A stretch of DNA of 64,000 nt, taken from NCBI GenBank assembly GCA_024734495.1, contig JALMQS010000852.1:1364001-1428000 (forward strand). Reading direction: 5' to 3'. Source of the DNA: Forficula auricularia. Taxonomy: Eukaryota; Arthropoda; Insecta; Dermaptera; Forficulidae. Numbering within the stretch: the stretch's first letter is position 1; each line of letters begins with the position of its first letter. A program made the translations under genes and the position numbers. Positions 42,865-53,708 of the stretch are shown piece by piece. The notes below the pieces were generated by a model, which saw only the letters and a list, made by a program, of their open reading frames with translations, had not been told where the DNA came from and did no database searches.

Positions 42865-44198
42865 TCAAATAATCATGTCACACATTCGTCTAAATTTTCT
42901 TGTTATCCTCGTTACCATTAAAGACCATCAGAACACAAATTTCAAAAAATATTTGCCACATTCACAAAAAGAATTTTTCTTTCTTTTCTGCTGGTATATA
43001 GTCATCTGGAGAAAGTGAAAGTTCAATGGAACTTTTATAATTTAAGTTATAATCCTTTTTTTCCATGCCATTATTATTTTGTTATCAAATAAATGTGCTT
43101 ATTGCTCTTTGTGTAAAATGGAGAAATAAAGAAAATAAATCTCTACTGCAAATCTTAAAGGTCTATTCACACTCAAGTGTGACGAGAATGGCCCGTGCTC
43201 CAACAGGCGAATTAAAAAAATTCTTCCAGGCATTTTAGGTGGGACTGTTTCCATTCTACAGGCGCCGTACCGTGGCCCCACAGTGAAAGTCAGGTTAGTC
43301 CTCGCCGATATTTTTTATTGTTTCACGGTCGTGTTCCTACCGTATTTTCTTTTCTGTGTAAAATGAATGACGAAAAACTCATTGGTGCGCTTGTATCCTG
43401 TGCTTATACGATCTGGCAAACCCAATTCCATCAATTCCTTGTAAAGAGTAGAGAATTCATTCTCCTTCTGTTTTTCTTTTTTTCCACGCCTGATGAACCT
43501 GTTCAAAATTGTCACAAATTTTTCACGCTAATCACGTGACTACTCCCACCCGTGGCACTCGACACCTATGGGTAACTTTTACAAGTTCACACCCCCCACC
43601 ACTCTTTTAGTCAAGGCCCTGCCAGTCCTTGCTCAAAGCATATATATCTTTTATTTATGGCTCAAAGCCTTTCTTATTCGAATGCCCTTCAGTGCGTAAA
43701 CATATCTCTAAGTTTTATTGCACGCGCTTACAAATAGCCACTCACTTTAAACATGTAATAGAATTATTCTCTGAAGGTGGGTTATTCGCTATTTTGTATG
43801 GGTCTAAGTTAAGATAACTAAAATTCATATCCTATGTGTTCGTTTCGTTAATTATTTTCTCTTTTTATCCTAAGGTTTTATCACTACCAAATTGCTAAGC
43901 CACGCTTAGCAAAAAACTTGTTTAATCGCCAATCCATGCATTGGCGACACACAAACAAACACTTTACTTTGCCTTAACATGCGGCAAGAAACCCACCCTT
44001 TCTTTTCTGAATAGCTCAGAGAAAGCAACTCCGGCCACTTGGCGCTCAGTACATGCCGTGAGCAGAGCACACAGCGCATTCAATTTTGCGCAAGGGACAT
44101 AGGAACGGCGACAATTCTCCTATAACCTACACTATCCGAAATACTATCCTTTTCATCACCTCAATCTTACACTACACATTTTTTAAACCTTCCCCCTT

Positions 44199-44199
<1 letters not shown>

Positions 44200-44236
<37 letters not shown>

Positions 44237-44685
44237 TTAGGCTTATTTGTAAATTGATATTTATAATTAATTTTGTGTCTATGACTTAAATTTGTAATTT
44301 TATTTTCTAATTTAATTCTAAAAAGACTTTATATTTATACTTGTAATTTTTATTTATATTAATATTCATATTTACTTAGATTTCTTATATTTAAATTTAT
44401 ATATTTTATAATTAAAAAAGAAAAATCTTTGTAAAACAATTTTTTAAATTTTCATTGGTGTTTTTCTTGTGTTAGGTTGGTATGTAAGATTTGAATGTTA
44501 TATTTTGTTATATTGGTAACCATGATTTGAATGTCAAGAATGGCGACCACTCGTTCAATTATTATTAGTATTAACTTGTAAACTCCTGATGATGGACTAA
44601 TAATCCGAAATATATTGAGTTTGTATAAACCTCTTTGAGTTTTTATTTCATTCACTGTGAAACTACACACCCTTTACTCTATTAA
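44200..44685 (+). mobile_element. Penelope P7 copy nested in repeat X
   Basis: Repeat X is interrupted here; CTTCCCC(C)TTG stands on both sides (44189-44199 and 44686-44695) as the target duplication. A T34 run opens the insertion, followed by AT-rich sequence, a ribozyme at 44580 and the end GTGAAACTACACACCCTTTA. The same end is at 54885. Confidence 0.75.
44580..44622 (+). ncRNA. hammerhead-like ribozyme, family P7
   Basis: AAACTC (44580-44585) pairs with GAGTTT (44617-44622) as a 6-bp helix I. CTGATGA 44586-44592, T, helix II GGA(CTAATAA... )TCC, GAAA 44607-44610, TATATT. Cleavage is expected after 44616. ATATAT/AATATATT is the self-complementary stub. Confidence 0.75.
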
Positions 44686-45232
44686 CTTCCCCTTGTTGAT
44701 TTTTAAATAAATTATATATAAACGTTATATTGTTTACTTTTTGTTTCATACGCTTTTGAAGAGAGCTACCTATGCCTTCCCTCAATTTTCTTTACAGGAT
44801 ATTAAATATGTATAACATTAATAGCTAGATAATCAAACCAGCCTACTATCGAAAAAAACATTTAAAATTATAAAGTTAACACAGCAGCCTTTGAGGATTT
44901 ACGCCCCTCATAAACCAAAAGACGCGATACTTTCAAACAGAACCCACTCCCGTTTTTTAACTTGTTGGTTCTTCTCTTTATCCAGAAAAAGAGCAATCAT
45001 TAACAAATCATTTTCTGAGAATTTCGTCATATTTAGCAACCAACTATGTAGTATAAACACTGAGAGAAAATTCTGCCGGTCACGCCACGGCTATGTGTGA
45101 ATCGAAATCACTGTGAGATCACGGGCAGTAGAATCACGGGCCGGTCACGTCAGGGTTGAGTGTAAATAGACATTAAATGTTATCCTTCTTTCCAATAATT
45201 AAAATAATAATATAGCTAATATAATATTATAC

Positions 45233-45429
45233 ATAGCTAGTCCAAGGATAGTGTCTCGTCTGTAATCGGCATCGTTTGCAAATCTTTGTAAATCCACACC
45301 GCATCCAAGAGATCGCAGTTGATAGCCTTGGAGGTAATCAGCATGGCGGGTTTGATATTTTATTAGTAGTTTAGCCCAAGGATGTTCAGATGAGGTATTT
45401 TCTAGAAGGACAGGTATATGGCGCAGCAT
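45233..45429 (-). CDS. NBAS: NBAS exon 10
   Basis: Acceptor CTTTCAG, donor GTATAA. Encodes LGCGVDLQRFANDADYRRDT followed by ILGLA, one of the strongest NBAS signatures (conserved GVD-QRF and ETILGLA-type blocks). Ends in phase 2. Confidence 0.93.
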
Positions 45430-45458
45430 CTGAAAGAAAAATTATCAAAAAAATTTAA

Positions 45459-45540
45459 CCGAGAGTATCAGAGTTGATGATTCATAAATAGAAATCAATG
45501 AGGTTGTCCGCTGATTGATGCAAATAAACATATATTATAC
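45459..45540 (-). mobile_element. Penelope P1 3'-end scrap
   Basis: CCGAGAGTATCAGAGTTGATG, AATGAGGTTGTCCGCTGATTG and GATGCAAATAAACATATAT follow the reversed P1 terminus with several changes. It starts 30 bases upstream (minus-strand sense) of exon 10. Confidence 0.6.
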
Positions 45541-45639
45541 ATAACTAGAGACCGGATTCCTGTGCAATTGCATATTTTGTTTGCCGCAACATACGACCCA
45601 GGAGATCAATTATCTATCGGAATCATATGCCTCTAGGAC

Positions 45640-46055
45640 ATGGGTCGGCAACCTGCGGCTCGCGAGCCGTATGCGGCTCTTTCGATGTCAAGATGCGGCT
45701 CTCCAGTTCCATGTTCAAATATTAATAATTATATTATTTTATTTTCAAAACTCAGAAAAAAAAGAGGGAAACCAGTCACAGATAGTGAGTACGTCAAAGA
45801 TGGTTTCATACGTGGAGCTGAAGAACTGTTTCGTGATTTCAAAAACAAAACAGAAATCATGAAGAAAATCTAAGATTTTGAATTATCTGCTAAAGCAGTA
45901 CAAGATAGAACTGCTAAAATGTCTTCAAATGTAGCACATATGCAAGTGGAAGACATTCAACTGTCTTCTGCTTTATCACTTGCTATGGATGAGCCAGATT
46001 TAATCAAACTTTCAAAAGGCATGCAAGTCCAATGCTCCATTGATATAACTATCTA
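45640..46055 (+). pseudogene. hAT transposase fragment (GTF2IRD2/ZBED-like)
   Basis: GGGTCGGCAACCTGCGGCTC at 45642 is the usual start of a hAT group with GCGGCTCGCGAGCCG ends. From about 45750 the frame reads KKRGKPVTDSEYVKDGFIRG, then a stop at 45871-45873, then SAKAVQDRTAKMSSNVAHMQ and SSALSLAMDEPD. The LSLAMDES-type motif is the start of the hAT catalytic domain. Interrupted on the right by a MITE; the rest is missing. Confidence 0.65.
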
Positions 46056-46062
46056 TTAGTGC

Positions 46063-46339
46063 CAGGCGAGGATCCAGACCTCTGATTTGGGGGGGGGGGG
46101 CGGTCGCCGGTATATAAGATATACTTTTGATCTCAGAAGTGTGTCGTGATCGAATTGTCCAAGCGCGCGGGGGGGGGGGGGTCAGAGACGCCGCCACCCC
46201 ACATAGAACTTTATTTTCTTCAATTTTAAAATTTAATGTTATAAAAAAACAATTAAATAAACATATAAAAAATGTTGATCTCCAATGCTTGGGGGGGGGG
46301 GGGCGGTCGCCCCCATCACCCCCCCTGGATCCGCGCATG
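46063..46339. mobile_element. hAT-like MITE with poly-G/C tracts, copy 4
   Basis: CAGGCGAGGATCCAG to CTGGATCCGCGCATG, flanked by ATTAGTGC (46055-46062) and ATTAGTAC (46340-46347), an 8-bp duplication with one change. It carries three homopolymer G tracts. Confidence 0.82.
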
Positions 46340-46639
46340 ATTAGTACCTGGAGACATCGAGCGATGAACGGTAACCAAATTAAAAAAATGCAAATATATA
46401 TTATATAGTACACGCCCCACCACTGCACCCCCACCCCGGATTCCACACAACTGCACCCCACCACCTTCACCTCCTACATCCACCCCACCCCGCTCCCAGT
46501 TTTTGCATTTCTAGTTTTCTAATGGTCAACATATTATTTGTTTATTCGTACAACAATTTGCCCACATTCGTTCATATGTATTTATAAACATTATAAAAAA
46601 TAATCTGTGGCCACTACAAGGCTTGAAATGCAAAAACTG

Positions 46640-46795
46640 GGTGAGGGGCGGGGGTGACGGTGGGGGAGATGTGGTGGTTGCAGTGGTGGAGGGGGTGGGG
46701 CAAAATTGGAGGGGGTGGGGGTGTAGGTGGGGATGGATGCGAGGTGAAGGGTGAAGTGATGGGGTTCCGGGGGCGGGGATTAATACGAGGAGGAG
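46640..46795. repeat. G-rich repeat, interrupted at its end by a mariner
   Basis: Matches 23970-24125. The match resumes after the mariner, at 47683 (TATAGCTTAATGTAAAATAA), so 24122-24130 is the empty-site equivalent. Confidence 0.7.
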
Positions 46796-47680
46796 TTGAA
46801 AAATAAGTTTCCCCTGTCGACTGTGGTCAGAGTTGTGTATGAAAGTCAAAAAATAGAATGAGACATTAAAGATATAACAAACCTTTATTTTTCCACATAG
46901 GTACCAAGTACATTGAGACATTTGTCATATCGCTTAATAAGCTTCAAAAAGCCCTCCAGGAAAAAATCAGGGCTTTGCATACGGAAGAAGCGTTGAACGG
47001 CTTGTTTCACTTCCGTATTGCTTCCAAAGCGCCTTCCCCCGAGATTTGTCTTCAAAGCCGGAAACAGATGGAAGTCGCTTGGTGCGAGATCAGGACTGTA
47101 TGGCGGATGGTGTAGGCGCTCCCAACCAAGAGTTGCAATATGGTTTTGCGTTGCCCTCGCCGAATGTGGTCTGGCATTGTCATCCAACAGCAGAACGCCA
47201 GATGTGAGAAGGCCAGGCCGGCTTTTTCCGAATCGCCTCTTTCAATTTCGACAGGGTGTCACAGTAGCGCGTAGCATTGATGGTTCCAACCTCCAAAAAG
47301 TCCAGCAACAAAACTCCTTGGGCGTCCCAGAAAACTGTGAGGAGCACTTTACCTGCGGAGGGAGTTGTCTTGAACTTCTTTCGGACAGGTGATGACGGAT
47401 GTTTGTGTCACAGTAGGTGTATCGGTGACTTGCGCGTTTTCCTGCTGTGTCGCCTTTCGCCCATAGCCGTTCAACGCTTCTTCCATATGCAAAGCCCTGA
47501 ATTTTTCTTGGAGGACTTTTTGAAGCTTATCAAGCGATATGACAAATGTCTCAACGTACTCGTAGGAGAATAATAAAATAAAGGTATGTCATATCTTTAA
47601 TGTCTCATTCTATTTTTTGACTTTCATACACAACTCTGACCACAGTCGACAGGGGAAACTTATTTTTCAACTTCTCCTCG
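46796..47680 (-). mobile_element. mirrored mariner element
   Basis: Inserted at TA (46794-46795, 47681-47682). Two inverted arms (46796-47001 and 47466-47680) both carry the transposase 3' end and a CGAGGAG-type terminus. The left arm (minus sense) is the genuine gene end; the right arm is a reversed copy replacing the gene start. Confidence 0.85.
46885..47460 (-). pseudogene. mariner transposase, C-terminal half, frameshifted
   Basis: Minus strand from about 47400: KVLLTVFWDAQGVLLLDFLE, KLKEAIRK, then a frameshift near 47215, then LLLDDNARPHSARATQNHIA and HHPPYSPDLAPSDFHLFPAL. The second and third catalytic Asp (DDNARPH, APSD) have DD34D spacing. The first Asp and the DNA-binding domain are absent. 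Ends VLGTYVEK with a stop at 46885. Confidence 0.82.
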
Positions 47681-47682
47681 TA

Positions 47683-47815
47683 TATAGCTTAATGTAAAAT
47701 AATAAAACCATTATAGTCTTATTTTTTACAACCACTGTGGACTGCCTTCATCAACATTCAATTTCATATTTATACCAGTCCGTCTCCTAAAGAAAAACGC
47801 TATCAATTAATATAT
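47683..47815 (+). mobile_element. Penelope P2 terminal sequence, second copy
   Basis: Nearly identical to 24127-24270, including TGGACTGCCTTCATCAAC and ACCAGTCCGTCTCCTAAAG. Confidence 0.6.
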
Positions 47816-47917
47816 AGCTTTTAATTGAAGCAAAAAGTTACCGACGATCGCTCGGTGGCCAGGTACTTATAATATTATAGGACCAATTTTATGATTAACT
47901 TGTAAATTTTCTATTAC

Positions 47918-48147
47918 CTCGTCAATAGGGATAGCCAATACTTGCTGGAATGTCCATGATTCTTGTTTATTTTCTAACATAAATAAATTGATGGCAAAGA
48001 AATATTGTGCCAATTGAAGGCCAAGATCTGTGATCGGTAACGATTCGAAACAGCCGTCAGCCTCCGTGGGATCGTGAAGAGAGAAAAGCAGGGCCAGGCC
48101 AAGGGCGTTGTCCTCGGGGAGAACATGCTGAGCAATCTGACTTAACA
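47918..48147 (-). CDS. NBAS: NBAS exon 9
   Basis: Acceptor GTTCTAG, donor GTAATA. Encodes LSQIAQHVLPEDNALGLALL and LGLQLAQYFFAINLFM. Reading through the donor meets a stop after 19 more codons. The chosen donor leaves phase 0, which joins the next exon at ATG CTG. Confidence 0.9.
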
Positions 48148-48460
48148 CTAGAACATAAGAACAAGATTTATTATATTAATATATAGGAACATAATAATTA
48201 ATTAACGATTCAAATGGGATAATTAATTATTTTAATATCGTATATATTTGTGCAGTCGATTTGCTTTCGATTGAATTGCAAGTTGTTAAGAGAAAAATAA
48301 AATCATTTAAGAAAACACGCTAGTTTTATTCATGATTTTTTTCAATATTTAAAAAAAAATTAAATAGATTTTATTCATTAAAAAAATTAGTTAGAGGAAG
48401 GAGATGTACTCTTAGTGTAATTTTTTTAAGTTTTTCTTATAAAACTAAAAAAATAAATAA
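48148..48460. other. intron spacer
   Basis: AT-rich; no recognisable element. Confidence 0.4.
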
Positions 48461-49160
48461 GTTGACGTGTTCCGATGTGGCCATCCACTTGACTTTACCA
48501 TACAACCTGGCCCCTCCCTTATATTTAATATTTAATAAAATTATTTATAATCATGTAGGGGAGGGGGTTAGTTTTTCCATTTTTAGACTCCTGGGGGGTC
48601 CACTGATTATGTATACAAAATTTGGTTGAGTTTGGTACAAGGGCCTATATTTTAATTTTTTGAACCTACGCCCCCCTCCCATTTTGGACGGTTAGTTTTT
48701 GTATTTTTAGACTTCTGGGAGCCCACTGATTATGTATACAAGTTATAGTGTTAAGAACTGCTGGGTCAGCCCCCTGTAGGATGTCTACTTGGCTTGCTGA
48801 TCCAGCACTAAATATTGTATAAAACACCTGAGAGCGCCGCTCTCGTTGTCATTTTGCCGACAGCTCGTACGAGCCCTAGACTTGCTCGAGCCCCACTCAA
48901 AATTGTCCCGGAAGGTTTTTATAAAAGTGTTTCCTTCTAGTTACAAAAATTAAAACAGCCTTTATAAAATAAAACATTGTAATTGAAATAAATAAAATTA
49001 ATCTAGAAGAAATTTCATTTCTTCTTTTAAAAAAAACCCGATTTCAACTGAGAAATCTTACAAAGAGAAACAAAGAGATTGTCCTCTGCTTGATGCAAAT
49101 AAACATATACACATATATATCAAGATGATATATCTGTATATATATATTATTTATTTGTTT

Positions 49161-49199
49161 GAGACTATAGTTTCGAAGACTTGGTCTTCATCATCAGTC
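49161..49199 (-). ncRNA. hammerhead-like ribozyme, family P1, mini-pair left
   Basis: Identical core to 38991-39029: CTGATGA, T, GAAGAC/GTCTTC, GAAACTATAGTC. Confidence 0.75.
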
Positions 49200-49293
49200 T
49201 TTCTTCAATTATAAATGTTTTTCATGGAGTCAATATCATATGGATATTGAAAAATTTTGGTGTTCTTTCGTCACTGGAGGGCTAGGAACTGAA

Positions 49294-49332
49294 GACTGAT
49301 GATGAAGACCAAGTCTTCGAAACTATAGTCTC
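49294..49332 (+). ncRNA. hammerhead-like ribozyme, family P1, mini-pair right
   Basis: CTGATGA 49296-49302, helix II GAAGAC/GTCTTC, GAAAC, GTC 49328-49330. The upstream strand of distal helix I is missing because this arm is truncated right before it, which may weaken folding. Confidence 0.7.
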
Positions 49333-49926
49333 AAACAAATAAATAATATATATATACAGATATATCATCTTGATATATATGTGTATATGTTTATTTGCAT
49401 CAAGCAGAGGACAATCTCTTTGTTTCTCTTTGTGAATCAACAACTCTGCTACTCTCGGCAAAACAAAAACTTTTCAACTGAGAAATCTTAATTTACATTG
49501 GTTGAGTTTGCTCAAATGGGCTAGATTTTTAATTTTTAACCCCCTTCCACCCCCCTTAATTTTGGGTCGATATGCACCAAAATCTAATCAGCTCTTAATC
49601 TCAATGGAACAAAACTAAGTGTGAAATTTGGTTTCAATATTGACACTGGTTCTTGAGCTAGCTCGTCCACAAAAATTTGGTAACGCACAGACTAACTAAC
49701 AGACATTTTGACAAAACAATTATTATCTCGAAAAATATAATTTTTTTGATGTTCACTTATAAGGGCTTTTTTGTAGACCGAAATGCCATGGTTTCGCCCA
49801 ATTTTTTTAATCAAAATAGTTTCAGCCGCTTTTGAGATATTTCGAAAAAAAGAAGCAAAAAAACCACTTTTTTCATGCACGATTACAATACTTGACCATA
49901 CCCTGTATGGTAAAGTAAAAATTACT

Positions 49927-51197
49927 TAGGGCCAGTTGTATGTCGGTTGGTAAACTCTTTTTAAACGTTGACAAAGGGTAAAACCTTAAAATTCAGCTTG
50001 TGCCTGACGGGATGGCCAATCAGATGAAAGTGCCTGTCATCTGATTGGCCATCCCGCCGGGCACAAGTTGAATTTTAAGGTTTTACCCTTTGTCAACGTT
50101 TAAAAAGAGTTTACCAACCGACATACAACTTCAAGGAGCATTTAGAATACTATCGACAATATTATTGAATTCCTTTAGAGGGAATTTCCAGAAGAAGTCA
50201 AAAATGAGCTCGCCAATCGAATGTACTTATATTTGCACTAAGTTTACCGACCAAATATTTTCAGAAAATTTAAATTTATTTCTAACAACAACACATTTGG
50301 CTAAATATTATAATTAAAACTGTAAAACAATTCAAGGGCTTATTGTGATAACATGATAAGACACAAAACTGAAAACCTAAGATAAGAGGCTTTAAGAAAA
50401 TCTATAAAATTAAATATTACAGATTTTTGGTAGCAACTATTTTAATGTCTGCTTTTTAACTTTACCATACAGGGTATGGTCAAGTATTGTAATCTTGCAT
50501 GAAAAAAGTGGTTTTTTTGCTTCTTTTTTTCGAAATATCTCAAAAACGGCTGAAACTATTTTGATTAAAAAAATTGAGAGAAACCATGGCATTTCGGTCT
50601 ACAAAAAAGGCCTTATAAGTGAACATCGAAAAAATTATATTTTTCGAGATAATAAGTGTTTTGTCAAAATGTCTGTTAGTTGTCTGTACGTTACCAAATT
50701 TTTGTGGACGAGCTAGCTCAAAAACTAGTGTGAATATCAAAACAAAATTTCACACGTAGTTTCGGTCCATTGAGATTAAAAGCTGATTAGATTTTGGTGC
50801 ATATAGACCTAAAATTAAGGGGGGGTGGAGGGGGGGGGTTAAAAATTAAAAATCTAGGCTATTTGAGCAAACTCAACCAAATTTTGTATGCATAATCAGT
50901 GGAACCCCAGAAGGCTAAAAATGCAAAAACTAACCACCCAAAATGGGGGGAGGGGGTATAGGGTCAAAAAATGAAAGGCCCTTGTACCAAACTCAACCAT
51001 TGTTTTTGTTTTCTAAAAATAACTAAAATGCAGGGAATTTGGCCGTTGCCAACCTATTTTCCCACCCTTAATTCAGGGTGAGCTAACTCGACCCTATTTT
51101 GTTTTATGAAATTCATATTGTTTGGAACTCCAGGGTAACTCTCAACCTAGAGTTGAGTAAGCCGAGGATTATTTTATTTTTTTATTAAACTGGCCCT
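49927..51197. mobile_element. foldback element with GGGCCAGTT ends
   Basis: TTAGGGCCAGTT at 49925 and AACTGGCCCTTAG at 51187 are inverted ends. A perfect internal hairpin of about 85-base arms (49945-50130) turns at GTGCCTGTCATC. A Helitron-like block (50460-50990) is nested inside. No protein. Confidence 0.6.
50455..50995. mobile_element. Helitron-like repeat, nested copy
   Basis: Blocks TACCATACAGGGTATGGTCA, GAGCTAGCTCAAAAACTAG, TTGGTGCATATAGACC and CATAATCAGTGGAACCCC in the family order. Non-coding. Confidence 0.55.
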
Positions 51198-51271
51198 TAG
51201 AGTGATCAGACATCAGATCATTTAAGCTTAAAAGAAAAAAAAAGAATGATTAAAAATTGTTTTAGAATTAC

Positions 51272-51579
51272 CTGCCGAATTATCTTGTCCCAAGTCAGGC
51301 TTGAGTCTGTTCTCGAGCATGCTCAGCCGGAAGAGCGTGGAGCACAAGCCCAAAGGAGTCTCCACATTGGAGAGTGTGGAGGAGTCCAAACGACTGACAT
51401 GCCAGTCGTCGGGGTACATGGAGGCCACAAAGGCCGAGACAGAAGGCTTTTCGAAGATGGCAGGGGGGGGTCCGTTCGGGTCATCAAACGAGCTCATCGC
51501 GTTGTTGTAATTGCTCGACGAGCCATCCACATCCGACCAAGTGTCCTCCCATTCGCTACTCTGTCTCGAGGGCATCCAT
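51272..51579 (-). CDS. NBAS: NBAS exon 8
   Basis: Acceptor TTTTAAG, donor GTAATT. 308 bases, GC-rich, with a Ser/Asp/Pro-rich first half (DDPNGPPPAIFEKPSVSAF) and YPDDWHVSRLD. Less conserved than its neighbours, but open throughout and phase-consistent. Confidence 0.88.
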
Positions 51580-51628
51580 CTTAAAAAATAAAATATATCG
51601 CAAATAATAAGTAGAGATAATTAATTAA

Positions 51629-52348
51629 GGTAGCTGTTTCACTATATGGGTTTTCTTAGGATTTTTTCGAAATTTAGTCAGATTATTATTTAAATACTTC
51701 TTAATCGATTGGCGGCAAAATAAAATTTATGAACAATATAGTTCCGGAGATATTAAATTCCAAAGATAGAGTTTTTCAGACTCTTATACATTGGACTATA
51801 CTGGATATCGGAATGTTTACATACATATTTAATTATAATTAAGAAACCCTTCTTACAACAGTGTTATAAAAAACTAAACCCACATTAAACAATAACCAAT
51901 AGATATTTTAAGAAAATTTTGATTCATAGTTACAACACAATTTCTGAGATAATAATAAGATAAATATAGAAAAATGTATAAAAAAAATTTACACTAAAAA
52001 CAATTTGGCAACATCGCATTTATTTAACCAGCGAAAGATGTATAAAGCGCGCATGCGCTAGATTTTTTCAAAATTATAATTTTCATAAGGTGTAACGTAG
52101 GCGTTGATTACATTTGTTAAAAAATAACAAAACAATTTTTATAGAAATTTAAAATGTATTTTATCTGTCATTTTAATATTAAAATATTCAATCTCTTACA
52201 ATGGTGCCAGATTTGTCAAACGAGCACGGGATTGGCTAGAAGTGGTACATAAACAGCAAAAAGCTTTGGACTTATGAATTATAAATACTGTCTGTTGTTA
52301 TATACTTTAGCATTTACTTTTTGCTAGAATTGTCGCGAAACAACTACC
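51629..52348. mobile_element. TTAA-flanked MITE, copy 1
   Basis: GGTAGCTGTTTCAC to GCGAAACAACTACC between TTAA sites, the duplication used by piggyBac-type elements. 720 bases, no frame. Copies at 56513, 59138 (end only) and 8905 (partial). Confidence 0.75.
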
Positions 52349-52352
52349 TTAA

Positions 52353-52800
52353 ATACATAATGCGTTGCCCAGTCATGTCCTCAGAAAAACAGAAACATCG
52401 CAAAATCAAGTCACACAAATCAACAATGCTCCGGCTCACACATTACAATAACAATTGCATTCATCAAAAAAATAAAATATAAAGAATAATTTAATTTGTT
52501 GAATGCAATTGTTATTGTAATGTGTGTGCAGAGCATGTGATTTGTGTGACCTGATTTTGCGATGTTTCTGTTTTTCTGAGGACATGACTGGGCAACGCAT
52601 TATGTATTTAAGTCGTCCTGTACCTTTGGTTATGATTACTTGCTTTTTATAGACGGAGTCTGATGATGACAAAGGGTTTCTTGTCGAAACATCAATCTGT
52701 TTTCTATAAATAAATAAATAATAAAAGAAAAAGAATTTTCCTGCACGTTGTGTGATTTTTTCTTTTATTTTCTCACCGACAACAACAACTTTCGATATAC
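52353..52800. mobile_element. palindromic Penelope P6 pair
   Basis: Inverted arms 52353-52457 and 52499-52611 (ACATAATGCGTTGCCCAGTC and reverse), followed by a ribozyme-like motif at 52646-52710 on the right only. Inserted immediately beside the TTAA end of the preceding MITE. Confidence 0.6.
52646..52710 (+). ncRNA. hammerhead-like motif, family P6
   Basis: CTGATGA 52660-52666, T, helix II GACAA/TTGTC, GAAAC 52686-52690, then ATCAATC; an 8-bp distal helix TTTATAGA/TCTATAAA frames it. The innermost helix I pair is a mismatch and there is no palindromic stub, so activity is doubtful. Confidence 0.45.
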
Positions 52801-53700
52801 TCATTCCAGATAAATCCTGAAACGGATTTTCACCAATTTTTAATCAAAATAAATTTACTTTTGTAATGTTTTTTATGCAAATTTGATCTAGTTTTCTTTA
52901 CCAATGTATTTTTTGTAGAATTTTATGAATAAATTGTTGTATCATTCACAAACATTTATATATAGGAATGGAGTTACTTATAGAAATTATATTGCAATTT
53001 ATATAATAATCTTTATTAGCTATTTTCAGCTATAACATATACAATAATTATATGCAAGAACATACAATGATAATATCACAAAAACAAAAGAAAACAATAC
53101 AATACAATAATGAAGCAATCACAATATAACATTATAATTTTGGTGGAGATTCCACAAAAAGATTATCTTTTCGAAATTCCGAATTCCAACAATCGCTCCT
53201 TAAATTCCTGGATTTTTGTGACATTTCTTATCTCACTCGGCACTTTATTGTAATCGGACAAACCCCTATAAAATAAAGTCCTAAATTTTTTATTTGTCCT
53301 ACAAATATCAATCCTGAAATTCTCCCCACCTCTCAAATCATAATAACCACCTTCGTTCGAATATTTTAATTTTTCCCTTAAATATTCCGGTGTGATTCCA
53401 ATGATTGATTTAATTGAAATTTTTTTAAATTTGTTCTTGTAACCAACGCAAAGATGCCATTAGCATTTAATGGAGATTACTTTGAAGGGGAAAAATAAAT
53501 GTGGATGAATATAATTGATTGAATTCTATTTATAAATTCCAGACAGAAAATAATTTCACTGCGAACCGTTTGATAACATTTTAGGATTCCATCCCTGATT
53601 AAAGGGAAATTTAGGAATCTTCAGGAGCAAAAAATAGTAACTAATTCGTGTGAATTAAAAATTATAATACATGTAGTTAGGAAAAATTGAAAAAAACAAC
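52800..53700. other. intron with possible LINE scrap
   Basis: The minus strand at 53430-53150 reads as a degraded LINE-like tail with AT-rich runs; I could not identify it. No exon. Confidence 0.3.
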
Positions 53701-53708
53701 CAACCAAC

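Larger units (their letters stand above)
41560..42900. mobile_element. Penelope P5 remnant split by a mariner
   Basis: An inverted pair ACACATGATTAATTATAAT (41561) and ATTATAATTAATCATGTGT (ends 41639) lies left of the mariner, and a ribozyme motif with TTATGTGTGAC lies right of it. The boundaries are uncertain. Confidence 0.45.
43159..45172. mobile_element. TTAA-flanked TIR element containing repeat X
   Basis: AGGTCTATTCACACTCAAG at the left and CGTCAGGGTTGAGTGTAAAT, then AGACA at the right are imperfect inverted ends between TTAA sites (43155-43158, 45173-45176). The GGCCCGTG subterminal block is also inverted. It includes the repeat X sequence and a nested Penelope P7 copy. No transposase frame found. 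Confidence 0.55.
49061..49478. mobile_element. palindromic Penelope P1 mini-pair
   Basis: Flanked by TGAGAAATCTTA (49049-49060, 49479-49490). The left arm (minus sense) keeps 230 bases of the P1 3' region. The right arm starts at GAAGACTGATGA, directly at the ribozyme. Both arms have a complete ribozyme; no protein remains. Confidence 0.85.
48741..49493 (+). repeat. solo LTR of the 17.6/297-like family, split by a Penelope copy
   Basis: AGTTATAG to CTTAATT with the 4-bp duplication TACA on both sides (48737-48740, 49494-49497). The same family as the LTR at 1315-1635. A 418-bp Penelope copy is inserted at 49061-49478 near its 3' end. Confidence 0.85.
48460..49920. mobile_element. Helitron-like repeat split by a solo LTR
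   Basis: The family blocks run from CGATGTGGCCATCCACTTGA (48473) to GTATACA (48740) and resume after the LTR with TTGGTTGAGTTTGCTCAAAT (49498) and on to TACCCTGTATGGTAAAGT (49913). Confidence 0.6.

Noticed and set aside
47867..47917. Extension of NBAS exon 9 to the in-frame stop
   Set aside because: The GAG|GTAATA donor gives phase 0, which fits exon 10, and the protein match resumes there; the extension is intron.
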